13,425 nucleotides of DNA from an uncultured Haemophilus sp. (GCF_937976265.1 NZ_CALJRX010000051.1:1-13425), one strand, 5' to 3'; positions 1 through 7,231 are shown, counted from the first letter of the stretch. Program-made: numbers and translations. Notes: generated from the letters alone by a model not told the origin.

Positions 1-831
1 TTTAATCCGTTGACGACGTAATTCAGGCGATAATCTTGGTGTCGCTGAAAGCAAAGCTTGTGTATAAGGATGCTGAGGATTCGTAAAGATCTGCGCTTTT
101 GTGCCCATTTCAACACAACGACCTAAATACATCACCATCACTTCATCAGCAATGTGTTCAACTACCGAAAGATCATGGGAAATAAACACATAAGATAAAC
201 CAAGCTCAGCTTGCAAATCCATCATCAAATTCAGCACTTGCGCACGAACAGACACGTCTAACGCAGAAACCGGTTCATCCGCTACAACCACATCAGGATC
301 AAGCATTAAACCACGAGCAATCGCGATACGTTGACGTTGTCCGCCCGAAAACATATGTGGATAGCGATTATAAAACTCAGCACGCAATCCCACTTTTGCC
401 ATCATAGACAACACTTTTTCTTTGCGTTCTTTAGCCGATAAATTGGTATTAATGACTAATGGTTCTTCCAAAATTGTGCCAATTTTCTTACGCGGATTTA
501 GTGATGCATAAGGGTTTTGAAACACGATTTGAATTTTCTGACGACGCAATGCTTTCGTTTCGTGATCATTCTCTAAGAAATTTTGCCCGTTGTAATACAA
601 CTCACCTTCTGTCGGTTCTTCTATCATCGTCAAAAGACGACCAAGTGTCGATTTACCACAACCAGACTCCCCTACCACAGCAAGGGTTTTGCCACGCTCT
701 AAGGAAAAAGACACGCCATCTAATGCTTTCACTTGCTGTGTTTTAGCAAACATCCCTTTTTTCACAGGATAATATTTTTTCAGCCCAATGGCATTGAGCA
801 ATGGTGCATTTTCTTGTGCGACATTAGACAT
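1..831 (-). CDS. dppF: DppF, dipeptide ABC transporter ATPase (C-terminus off window)
   Basis: Cytoplasmic ATPase subunit of a dipeptide/oligopeptide-type importer, pairing with DppD to drive the DppB-DppC channel. The frame is open for 277 codons from the ATG at 829-831 to the window edge, so roughly the last 50 residues of a family of about 330 are missing. Visible motifs are Walker A GESGCGKST (residues 54-62), a Q-loop in IVFQNP (about 102-107), the signature SGGQRQR (162-168), Walker B VVVADE (181-186) and an H-loop in FISHD. The start is supported by AAGGAG nine bases upstream. The ATG overlaps the end of dppD by 8 nt, indicating translational coupling in a dppBCDF operon. The assignment to DppF rather than OppF rests on position after DppD and on overall resemblance; the transported peptide cannot be read from the sequence. 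Confidence 0.93.
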   Translation of the reverse strand, partial: MSNVAQENAPLLNAIGLKKYYPVKKGMFAKTQQVKALDGVSFSLERGKTLAVVGESGCGKSTLGRLLTMIEEPTEGELYYNGQNFLENDHETKALRRQKIQIVFQNPYASLNPRKKIGTILEEPLVINTNLSAKERKEKVLSMMAKVGLRAEFYNRYPHMFSGGQRQRIAIARGLMLDPDVVVADEPVSALDVSVRAQVLNLMMDLQAELGLSYVFISHDLSVVEHIADEVMVMYLGRCVEMGTKAQIFTNPQHPYTQALLSATPRLSPELRRQRIK

Positions 832-1807
832 TGCTTGGTTCTCCTTGGGCATTTAATGGGGTGTGACATTTGACCTGTCGATTTCCTACTTGACGTAATT
901 CAGGTTCCACACGTCGACAAAGATCGGTCGCATACGGACAGCGTGGATTTAACAAACAACCTTGTGGGCGATCGTATTTACCTGGCACCACACCGGGTAA
1001 AGATTGTAAACGAGATTTACCTTCTGCAAACTCCGGTAAAGAACGCAATAACGCTTGAGTATAAGGATGTTTGGGTTCACGGAAAATATCTTCTGCTCGT
1101 CCTTCTTCCACGACTTGTCCTGCATACATCACAATAATACGATGCGCCGCTTCTGCAACTAACGCAAGATCGTGCGTAATCAGAATCAACGACATACATT
1201 CTTTTTGCTGTAATTCAAGCAACAAATCTACAATTTGAGCTTGAATGGTCACATCCAATGCGGTGGTTGGTTCATCTGCAATGAGTAATCTCGGTTTACA
1301 TGCAATCGCCATAGCAATCATAACGCGTTGACTCATCCCGCCAGAAAGCTGGTGCGGATAAACATCAATACGTGATTCAGGATCAGGAATACCGACTAAG
1401 CGTAACAGTTCTAAGGTGCGTTCACGGCGTTCCTTTTTACTGCCGCCTTGATGCACCTTAATCGCTTCCATAATCTGGAAACCCACCGTATAAGCGGGAT
1501 TTAAGCTTGTCATCGGGTCTTGGAAGATCATGGCAATATCTGCGCCAACTAATTCCTGCTTTTCTTTTGGTGCTAAACTTAAAAGATCTTTTCCTTCAAA
1601 TGCTAGGCCTTTCGCTGAAACACGCCCAGGAAAATCAATTAACCCCATCACAGCAAGGGAACTTACTGATTTCCCTGAACCTGACTCGCCAACAATCCCT
1701 AATACTTCGCCTTGATTAACTTGGTAGCTAATACGATCCACCGCTTTAAAAGGTGCTTTTTCATCACCAAAGTGAACAGAAAGCTCTTTTACATCTAATA
1801 ATGCCAT
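824..1807 (-). CDS. dppD: DppD, dipeptide ABC transporter ATPase
   Basis: The second cytoplasmic ATPase of the dipeptide importer (327 aa, full length for the family). Walker A GESGSGKS lies at residues 40-47, the Q-loop at Q96, the signature SGGMSQ at 155-160, Walker B LLIADE at 174-179 and the H-loop histidine at 212. The C-terminal oligopeptide-transporter extension holds four cysteines (C284, C290, C297, C314), spaced as in DppD-type proteins in which a 4Fe-4S cluster has been reported. The start ATG follows a GGGGGC ribosome binding site that adjoins the dppC stop codon (TAGGGGGC). The gap to dppC is 8 bp, and the 3' end overlaps dppF by 8 nt. Part of the dppBCDF unit. Confidence 0.94.
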   Translation of the reverse strand: MALLDVKELSVHFGDEKAPFKAVDRISYQVNQGEVLGIVGESGSGKSVSSLAVMGLIDFPGRVSAKGLAFEGKDLLSLAPKEKQELVGADIAMIFQDPMTSLNPAYTVGFQIMEAIKVHQGGSKKERRERTLELLRLVGIPDPESRIDVYPHQLSGGMSQRVMIAMAIACKPRLLIADEPTTALDVTIQAQIVDLLLELQQKECMSLILITHDLALVAEAAHRIIVMYAGQVVEEGRAEDIFREPKHPYTQALLRSLPEFAEGKSRLQSLPGVVPGKYDRPQGCLLNPRCPYATDLCRRVEPELRQVGNRQVKCHTPLNAQGEPSNV

Positions 1808-1815
1808 TCTGCCCC

Positions 1816-2712
1816 CTATTGTTTTAATTTTGGATCGAGCGCATCACGCAACCCGTCGCCCATTAAGTTAAATGCTAAAACAAGCGATAAAATCACTAAA
1901 CCTGGAATCGTAACCAACCAGTTGGCTGCCTGCATAAAGCTACGTGATTCAGATAACATCGTACCCAATTCCGGTGTTGGTGGTTTTGCGCCGATACCTA
2001 AGAAACCTAAGGTGGCTAACTCTAAAATCGCATTAGAAATCCCCATTGTCATTTGCACGATAAGCGGTGCAAGGCAATTCGGTAAAATCACAATAAACAT
2101 TAAACGTAATACGCTTGCTCCCGCTACGCGTGAAGAGGTGACATAATCTCGGTTTTTCTCATTCAATACCGCCGCACGAGTTAAGCGTACATAACTTGGA
2201 ATCGAAACCACGGCAATCGCTAACGTTGCATTGGTTAAAGAGGGCTCTAAAATTGACACCACCACAATGGTTAAAAGTAGGTTTGGGATAGCCAACATAA
2301 TGTCAATAAAGCGAACAATTAATGTGTCTAACGTTCCACCATAATAGCCTGCGAGCAAGCCAAGGCTCGTCCCTAAAATGCAAGATAAAATCACAATAAT
2401 GAAACCCGCAAAAACAGAAATGCGCGTACCATAAATAATACGAGAAAGAATATCTCGACCAATGTCATCCGTACCCAGTAAATAAGCTGAATTGCCGCCC
2501 TCATACCAAGCAGGTGGTAACAATAAAGCCGAACGATTTTGTTCGATAGGATCAAAAGGTGCTATCCAAGGGGCAAAAATACTGATTAATGCCACAGCAA
2601 GGATAAAAGTGAGCCCAATCACCGCCCCTTTATTTTGTTTGAAATAAAACCAAAACTCCTGCAACGGTGTGCGCGGTGCGAAGGTTTCAATAGGTAAAGT
2701 TTGTTCCGTCAT
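1816..2712 (-). CDS. dppC: DppC, dipeptide ABC transporter permease
   Basis: Inner-membrane permease (298 aa) forming half of the dipeptide channel. A cytoplasmic N-terminus is followed by a first helix at about 29-50 and an extracytoplasmic stretch with the LLGTDDIGRD motif (78-87) typical of DppC/OppC proteins. Further hydrophobic segments lie at about 98-122, 135-157, 163-180, 205-228 and 264-286. The EAA coupling loop contacting the ATPases lies near 190-212 (RVAGASVLRL, ending LPN). The ribosome binding site AAGGAG overlaps the TAA of dppB eight bases before the ATG, so translation is probably coupled. Gap to dppB is 12 bp. Paralogues such as OppC and SapC are similar; the call rests on gene order. 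Confidence 0.93.
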   Translation of the reverse strand: MTEQTLPIETFAPRTPLQEFWFYFKQNKGAVIGLTFILAVALISIFAPWIAPFDPIEQNRSALLLPPAWYEGGNSAYLLGTDDIGRDILSRIIYGTRISVFAGFIIVILSCILGTSLGLLAGYYGGTLDTLIVRFIDIMLAIPNLLLTIVVVSILEPSLTNATLAIAVVSIPSYVRLTRAAVLNEKNRDYVTSSRVAGASVLRLMFIVILPNCLAPLIVQMTMGISNAILELATLGFLGIGAKPPTPELGTMLSESRSFMQAANWLVTIPGLVILSLVLAFNLMGDGLRDALDPKLKQ

Positions 2713-2724
2713 TAATAAGGCTCC

Positions 2725-3729
2725 TTATTGATGGCGAATACGTGGGTTTACCACGCCATAAAGTAAATCGATCGTCAAATTCACCACAATAATAATTGTA
2801 GCAATAATCAACACGGCGCCTTGTAAGACGGGATAATCGCGATTGGTAATCGCATCAATAATCCATTTACCAATGCCCGGCCATGAGAAAATTGTTTCGG
2901 TTAAAACTGCACCGGATAATAGCTGTCCTACAATCAAGCCCACCACTGTTACAACAGGAATAAGCGCATTACGTAGTGCATGTACAATCACAATTCGGGT
3001 ATAACTTAAGCCTTTCGCTTTTGCAGTACGAATATAATCTTCGCCTAATACTTCCAACATCGAAGAACGTGTCATTCGAGTAATTACTGCAAGAGGAATA
3101 GTACCTAATACAATAGCTGGTAGAATCAATGACTTAACTGCATTTTCAAAAGCACCTGGTACACCTGAAAGCCAAGTATCGATTAACATAAAACCGGTTG
3201 GTGTATCGATCCAGAAACTGTCTTCTAAACGTCCTCCTTGTGGTAAATTTAACCAAGGTGAAACATATAAGATCAAAATTAATCCCCACCAGAAAATTGG
3301 CATGGAATAACCCGTTAAGGACATGGCTGTCACAGTATGAGAAATCCAACTATCTTTTTTGACGGCCGCAATCGTTCCGAGCGTAATACCGGCAATTAAC
3401 GACCAAAATAGTGCAAAGAAAGCCAATTCAAACGTGGCAGGAAAGAGTGTAAAAAACTCAGTCAGAACAGGTTGTCGAGTACGGAATGATTCACCAAAAT
3501 CGCCTTGTATCACATTACCAATATAATTGAAATATTGCTGATACAACGGTAAATCCAGACCGAGTTGCTTCATCATTTGTTGATGAACTTCTGGCGTTAA
3601 ACCTCGCTCACCCATCATAATCTCCACGGGATCACCCGGAATAAAATGAATGAGAGCAAAAGTTACAAAAGTAATGGCGATAAAGGTAGGAATCACCATT
3701 AAAATACGTTTTAAAATAAATTTAAACAT
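2725..3729 (-). CDS. dppB: DppB, dipeptide ABC transporter permease, first gene of the operon
   Basis: Inner-membrane permease (334 aa), partner of DppC. The first helix (about 9-30) ends in the family motif HFIPGDPVE (28-36); other helices lie near 100-121, 137-158, 200-217, 252-275 and 303-325. The EAA loop is at about 231-257 (DYIRTAKAKGLS, then LRNALIP). The ATG has GGGAAG just upstream. No dppA binding-protein gene precedes it: the next gene upstream is uvrD on the same strand, 108 bp away. In H. influenzae the DppBCDF importer is also separate from its binding protein, and the solute-binding protein HbpA/GbpA uses it to import glutathione. By analogy this importer is probably served by binding proteins encoded elsewhere; that is inference. 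Confidence 0.93.
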   Translation of the reverse strand: MFKFILKRILMVIPTFIAITFVTFALIHFIPGDPVEIMMGERGLTPEVHQQMMKQLGLDLPLYQQYFNYIGNVIQGDFGESFRTRQPVLTEFFTLFPATFELAFFALFWSLIAGITLGTIAAVKKDSWISHTVTAMSLTGYSMPIFWWGLILILYVSPWLNLPQGGRLEDSFWIDTPTGFMLIDTWLSGVPGAFENAVKSLILPAIVLGTIPLAVITRMTRSSMLEVLGEDYIRTAKAKGLSYTRIVIVHALRNALIPVVTVVGLIVGQLLSGAVLTETIFSWPGIGKWIIDAITNRDYPVLQGAVLIIATIIIVVNLTIDLLYGVVNPRIRHQ

Positions 3730-3747
3730 TTACTTCCCACATGATAA

Positions 3748-3756
3748 AAGTGCGGT
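3748..3756 (+). repeat. DNA uptake signal sequence
   Basis: Exact AAGTGCGGT core in the uvrD-dppB gap, forming one arm of the hairpin at 3749-3780. This 9-mer is the Haemophilus-type signal for natural DNA uptake. Confidence 0.9.
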
Positions 3757-3780
3757 CGTTTCTGCGAACGTTTTCGCACT
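3749..3780 (-). terminator. Imperfect USS-containing hairpin between uvrD and dppB
   Basis: Arms AGTGCG (3749-3754) and CGCACT (3775-3780) pair, followed inwards by a small internal loop, a CGTT/AACG stem (3757-3760 with 3767-3770) and a six-base loop. On the minus strand the 3' arm is followed by TTTTAT. It could terminate uvrD transcripts weakly or attenuate transcription into dppB. The short T-run and internal loop make it weaker than the hairpins at 7227 and 13095. Confidence 0.4.
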
Positions 3781-3837
3781 GGCATATTGAATATGAACAC
3801 TAATATTCATACTCGTTGCAATAAAATCCTCCCGATT

Positions 3838-6015
3838 CTACCGCACTTTTTCTAATTTTGCCAAATGCGCAATCAACCACTTAATGCCTTGAGCTTGGAA
3901 AGCAATTTGTAAACGGGTGTTATTGTCTGAACCTTCAACGTTTATCACTGTGCCGAAACCAAACTTGTCGTGTTTCACTTTTTGCCCCATTTTCCATTCA
4001 TTTTCTGGCAAACTCGTGCTTAAACTTCCTACTTTCGCTTGGTTTAATGCTCGAGTCACCGTTCCACGCAAACGGATTTCTTGAATACACTCTGGTGGCA
4101 ATTCTGTAATAAAACGCGAAGGTAAATGGCGTTCTTCTTTCGTGTAAACACGACGACTTTCCGCATAACAAATGGTGAGTTTTTGCTTAGCACGTGTAAT
4201 GCCCACATAAGCAAGACGACGTTCTTCTTCCAAACGACCAGGCTCTTCAAATGAACGGAAACTTGGGAATACGCCCTCTTCTACCCCCACCATAAATACG
4301 CGTGGAAATTCCAAGCCTTTTGCTGAGTGCAAAGTCATCATCTCCACACAAGATTGATGCGGCGAAGCCTGCTCTTCTCCTGCCTCTAAAGAAGCATGAG
4401 TTAAAAAGGCGGTAAGATCGGTCATGTCTTCCGCTTCATCAGGTTTGATAAATTCTCGGGTTGCCGTCACCAACTCTTCTAAGTTTTCAATACGCACTTC
4501 GCCTTTCTCACCTTTTTCCTGTTTATACATATCGTATAAGCCAGAATGTTTAATCACGAAATCGGTCTGTGCAAACAATGGCATTTCGGCTGTATCCACC
4601 TGTAAAGAGTTAATTAACTCTTGGAAACGTAATAATGCAGTTGAAGCACGGCCTGTTAGCATATTTTCTTGTATGGCCACTTGCACTGCTTGCCATAAGG
4701 TAATTTGACGTTCACGGGTTAAATTTCGTAACACGTCTAAAGTACGATCGCCAATGCCACGTGTAGGCGTATTAATCACACGTTCAAATGCCGCATCATC
4801 TTGACGATTATTAATTAAGCGTAAATACGCCAACGCATCTTTAATTTCTTGGCGTTCGAAGAATCGCATTCCGCCGTAAATACGATAAGGAATTTGGCAA
4901 CGAATCAAGGCTTCTTCAATGACACGAGATTGGCTATTGCTACGATATAAAACAGCACAATCATCTAATTTTCCACCGTCATCTACCCAATTTTGGATCT
5001 GAGACGCCACAAATTTCGCTTCATCTAACTCATTAAATGCCGCATAAATACCCACTGGCTCACCCATTTCACCGTCTGTCCATAAATTCTTACCGAGACG
5101 ATCACTATTATTCGAAATAAGTTGGTTGGCACTTTTCAGAATATTGCCGGTAGAACGATAGTTTTGCTCCAAGCGAATAGTTTCAGCGTTGAAATCTTTT
5201 AGGAATTTTTGAATATTTTCGACCTGTGCACCACGCCAACCATAAATGGATTGGTCATCATCGCCGACAATCATCACTTTGCCCGTATTGCCTGCAAGGA
5301 TCTTAATCCACGCATACTGGATCTTGTTGGTATCTTGAAACTCATCCACCAAAATGTGCTGAAAACGTTGCTGATAGCGCTGCAAAATCACGGGCTTTTT
5401 AGCAAATAATTCATACGCACGAATTAACAATTCAGCAAAATCCACCAAGCCCGCACGATCACAAGTATCTTGATAAATTTGATAAATTTTAATCCACTCT
5501 TTTTCCTGACGATCACCAAAATCATTAATATCTTGCGGTCTTAAACCTTCATCTTTTTTATTATTGATATACCAGCACGCTTGTTTCGGTGGAAATGCTT
5601 TATCGTCATAATTGTGCAATTTCATCAAGCGTTTTACTAAACGAAGTTGGTCTTCAGAATCCAAAATTTGGAAATCTTGTGGCAAGTTCACATCTAAATG
5701 GTGAGCACGTAATAATCGATGAGCAATGCTATGGAATGTCCCAATCCACATGCCAAATAAATTGGGTTGAGCGTGTTTGGATAAAGTATCTTGAATACGA
5801 TGGCGCATTTCAGCTGCTGCTTTATTCGTAAAGGTTACCGCCATAATGCTACCTTCAGAAATATTTTCTACCGCAATCAACCAAGCAATACGGTGAGTCA
5901 GTACGCGAGTTTTACCACTTCCGGCCCCCGCAAGTACGAGGTAATTGCCAAGCGGTGCTGCCACTGCTTCACGTTGTTTATCATTCAAGCCATCAAGTAA
6001 TTCTGAAATATCCAT
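3838..6015 (-). CDS. uvrD: UvrD, DNA helicase II
   Basis: Cytoplasmic 3'-5' superfamily 1A helicase (725 aa; E. coli UvrD is 720) acting in nucleotide excision repair, mismatch repair and removal of blocked polymerases. All helicase motifs are present in order: NDKQREAV Q-motif (11-18), Walker A AGAGSGKT (29-36), motif Ia in TFTNKAA (61-67), IGTFHS (91-96), DEFQDT (224-229), GDDDQSIYGWRGA (251-263), LEQNYRST (282-289), LHSAKGLEF (562-570) and YVGITRAK (603-610). The C-terminal end carries the Tudor-like segment KVKHDKFGFGTV. The start MDISELLDGLNDKQREAV matches the known UvrD N-terminus although the ribosome binding site (AAGAG) is weak. The last codons KVR and the stop are embedded in a USS. 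Upstream lie a consensus-like promoter and a LexA box, indicating SOS control. UvrD is preferred over Rep by this N-terminus and tail. Confidence 0.96.
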   Translation of the reverse strand: MDISELLDGLNDKQREAVAAPLGNYLVLAGAGSGKTRVLTHRIAWLIAVENISEGSIMAVTFTNKAAAEMRHRIQDTLSKHAQPNLFGMWIGTFHSIAHRLLRAHHLDVNLPQDFQILDSEDQLRLVKRLMKLHNYDDKAFPPKQACWYINNKKDEGLRPQDINDFGDRQEKEWIKIYQIYQDTCDRAGLVDFAELLIRAYELFAKKPVILQRYQQRFQHILVDEFQDTNKIQYAWIKILAGNTGKVMIVGDDDQSIYGWRGAQVENIQKFLKDFNAETIRLEQNYRSTGNILKSANQLISNNSDRLGKNLWTDGEMGEPVGIYAAFNELDEAKFVASQIQNWVDDGGKLDDCAVLYRSNSQSRVIEEALIRCQIPYRIYGGMRFFERQEIKDALAYLRLINNRQDDAAFERVINTPTRGIGDRTLDVLRNLTRERQITLWQAVQVAIQENMLTGRASTALLRFQELINSLQVDTAEMPLFAQTDFVIKHSGLYDMYKQEKGEKGEVRIENLEELVTATREFIKPDEAEDMTDLTAFLTHASLEAGEEQASPHQSCVEMMTLHSAKGLEFPRVFMVGVEEGVFPSFRSFEEPGRLEEERRLAYVGITRAKQKLTICYAESRRVYTKEERHLPSRFITELPPECIQEIRLRGTVTRALNQAKVGSLSTSLPENEWKMGQKVKHDKFGFGTVINVEGSDNNTRLQIAFQAQGIKWLIAHLAKLEKVR
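3840..3848 (-). repeat. DNA uptake signal sequence at the uvrD stop codon
   Basis: Exact core on the minus strand. It encodes the final residues KVR of UvrD and the first base of its stop codon. Confidence 0.9.
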
Positions 6016-6030
6016 TGCTCTTATTTTAAT

Positions 6031-6046
6031 CTGGTTAAATTTACAG
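6031..6046 (-). promoter_or_regulatory. LexA (SOS) box of uvrD
   Basis: Read on the minus strand the 16-mer is CTGTAAATTTAACCAG, which fits the CTG-N10-CAG LexA operator. It closely resembles the E. coli uvrD operator in having CTGT on one side and CCAG on the other. It starts 2 bp downstream of the uvrD -10 box, so it covers the expected transcription start (about -4 to +12). LexA bound there should block initiation. Confidence 0.75.
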
Positions 6047-6048
6047 GG

Positions 6049-6077
6049 ATTATAGTGGGAATTATATTTTTAAACAA
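6049..6077 (-). promoter_or_regulatory. uvrD promoter
   Basis: On the minus strand a TATAAT -10 (6049-6054) lies exactly 17 bp from a TTGTTT -35 (6072-6077). The transcription start is expected near 6042, giving a short leader of about 27 nt before the uvrD ATG. It adjoins the LexA box at 6031-6046. Confidence 0.7.
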
Positions 6078-6089
6078 TCCTCATGTTTA
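6071..6089. repeat. Inverted repeat spanning both divergent -35 boxes
   Basis: TAAACA (6071-6076) and TGTTTA (6084-6089) are perfect inverted hexamers separated by 7 bp. The left arm overlaps the uvrD -35 box and the right arm overlaps the -35 of the divergent binding-protein gene. This geometry suits an operator, but no regulator is identified, and AT-rich hexamer pairs occur by chance. Confidence 0.35.
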
Positions 6090-6114
6090 CAAATTTCCTC
6101 CGCCCGCTTAATAT
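6086..6114 (+). promoter_or_regulatory. Promoter of the AfuA-type binding-protein gene
   Basis: TTTACA (6086-6091, five of six to TTGACA) and TAATAT (6109-6114) are separated by exactly 17 bp. The transcription start is expected near 6121, about 40 nt before the ATG at 6162, with GAGAG (6152-6156) as ribosome binding site. Confidence 0.6.
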
Positions 6115-6161
6115 GAGCGACCCAAACAAGAACGATAACTAAGATTAAAAAGAGAGCCTAT

Positions 6162-7208
6162 ATGCCAATTAAAGCCACATTAAAATTGACCGCACTTTCT
6201 ACCCTTGCGGCTCTCGCCTTCACATCTCATGCACAGGCTGAAGGTAAACTCACCGTATATTGCAGTGTACAAAATGTAGTATGCGAAAAAGTCACGCAAG
6301 CCTTTAGTAAAAAATACAATGTAGATGCACAATTTGTGCGTAATAGTACAGGCGTCGTATTAGGCAAAATTAAAGCTGAAAAAGAAAACCCACAAGCTGA
6401 TTTCTGGTTTGGTGGCACCATTGAACCTCATCTTCAAGCGGCTGAATTAGGCTTACTTGAATCCTATCGCTCCCCATTACAAAAAGATATCATGCCGCAG
6501 TTTAAATCTTTAATGGAGCAACGCGGTAATTTCACCTCAGTTATTTATTTAATGGAACTTGGCATTGGGGTAAATACTAAAAAATTAAAAGAATTGAATA
6601 TTCCTGCACCAAAATGTTATGCAGATCTACTAAAACCTGAATATCAAGGGCAAATTCAATATCCCGATCCACGCGTTTCGGGTACGGGTTACTCACTTAT
6701 CAGTACCTTTTCCACATTATGGGGAGAAGAAAAAGCTTTCGATTATTTGAAAAAATTAGAACCCAATCTCATGCAACATACCAAAACTGGTCTTGCGAGC
6801 AACTATTTGGCTAACGGTACCGTGGCGATTGATTTAGGTTTTATGTTGGTTTATCCGCGTGAGAAGAAAAACGGTGCGCCTGTTGAAGGCATTTTACCAT
6901 GCGAAGGCGTAGGCTATTCTTTAGGCGGGGCAAGCATCATTAAAGGAGCTAGAAACCTTGATAATGCCAAGCTATTTATGGATTTCGTGCTAAGCAAAGA
7001 AGCCCAAGAAATTCCTTGGAAAGAATCAGACTCTTATCAACTTCCAACCAATATTCATGCGGAACCTGCACCAGGTTTCCTGCCGGCTAGCAAATTAAAA
7101 CTAGTGGATATTGATTTTATGAAATTTGGTACGGATCAAGAAGGCAAACGCCTTACCCAACGTTGGGTTTCTGAAGTACTCTTAGAGGGTAAATCGCCAA
7201 AAGAATAA
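6162..7208 (+). CDS. Periplasmic ABC substrate-binding protein, AfuA/FbpA-like
   Basis: A 348-aa solute-binding protein with a Sec signal peptide: lysines at 4 and 8, a hydrophobic core at about 9-21 and an AQA cleavage site after residue 26. The mature start (LTVYCSVQN, then a STG motif at 62-64) and the body (DPRVSGTGYS near 169-178) mark it as a type 2 periplasmic binding protein of the ferric/AfuA group. H. influenzae has a similar protein annotated AfuA (HI0131). The tandem tyrosines that bind iron in FbpA are not seen, and A. pleuropneumoniae AfuA has been shown to bind sugar phosphates, so 'iron-binding' would be a doubtful label. Mature cysteines 34, 41, 152 and 247 could form two disulphides. 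There is no permease or ATPase gene on either side; the gene has its own promoter and terminator. A USS lies inside the signal-peptide codons. Substrate unknown. Confidence 0.8.
   Translation: MPIKATLKLTALSTLAALAFTSHAQAEGKLTVYCSVQNVVCEKVTQAFSKKYNVDAQFVRNSTGVVLGKIKAEKENPQADFWFGGTIEPHLQAAELGLLESYRSPLQKDIMPQFKSLMEQRGNFTSVIYLMELGIGVNTKKLKELNIPAPKCYADLLKPEYQGQIQYPDPRVSGTGYSLISTFSTLWGEEKAFDYLKKLEPNLMQHTKTGLASNYLANGTVAIDLGFMLVYPREKKNGAPVEGILPCEGVGYSLGGASIIKGARNLDNAKLFMDFVLSKEAQEIPWKESDSYQLPTNIHAEPAPGFLPASKLKLVDIDFMKFGTDQEGKRLTQRWVSEVLLEGKSPKE
6189..6197 (-). repeat. DNA uptake signal sequence in the binding-protein signal peptide
   Basis: ACCGCACTT, an exact core on the minus strand, codes for Thr-Ala-Leu in the hydrophobic core of the signal peptide. 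Confidence 0.9.
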
Positions 7209-7222
7209 ACGGAATAAACAAA

Positions 7223-7231
7223 AAGAGCGGT
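7223..7231 (+). repeat. Degenerate DNA uptake signal sequence
   Basis: AAGAGCGGT differs from the core at one base (T to A at the fourth position). It forms the left flank of the terminator at 7227-7254. Confidence 0.6.

Larger units (their letters stand above)
3730..3810 (-). other. Possible 26-codon leader ORF before dppB
   Basis: An open frame with ATG at 3808-3810 encodes 26 residues (MNISVHIQYA, then SAKTFAETTA, then LLSCGK) and stops at TAA 3730-3732, directly abutting the dppB ATG (TAAATG). Its own ATG has no close ribosome binding site. A strong GGGAGG (3828-3833) sits about 17 bases upstream, ideally spaced only for an in-frame ATT (3820-3822) or an out-of-frame TTG. Part of the frame is made of a USS. 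It could be a coupling leader peptide, but an open frame this short is easily produced by chance. No family is recognised. Confidence 0.2.

Noticed and set aside
459..746. Plus-strand open frame of 95 codons opposite dppF
   Set aside because: It is antisense to a clearly coding ATPase gene, without ribosome site or family resemblance; the same holds for the other opposite-strand frames over dpp, uvrD, fdxG, fdxH and fdxI.
3788..3809. ArgR-type operator at the TGAAT/ATTCA repeat before dppB
   Set aside because: The half-sites are 12 bases apart instead of 4, so it does not fit an ARG box; kept only as an unexplained inverted repeat.
3730..3840. Stop-codon read-through extending UvrD through TAG
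   Set aside because: UvrD is already full length, and about 35 open codons after a stop are easily produced by chance; no read-through signal is visible.
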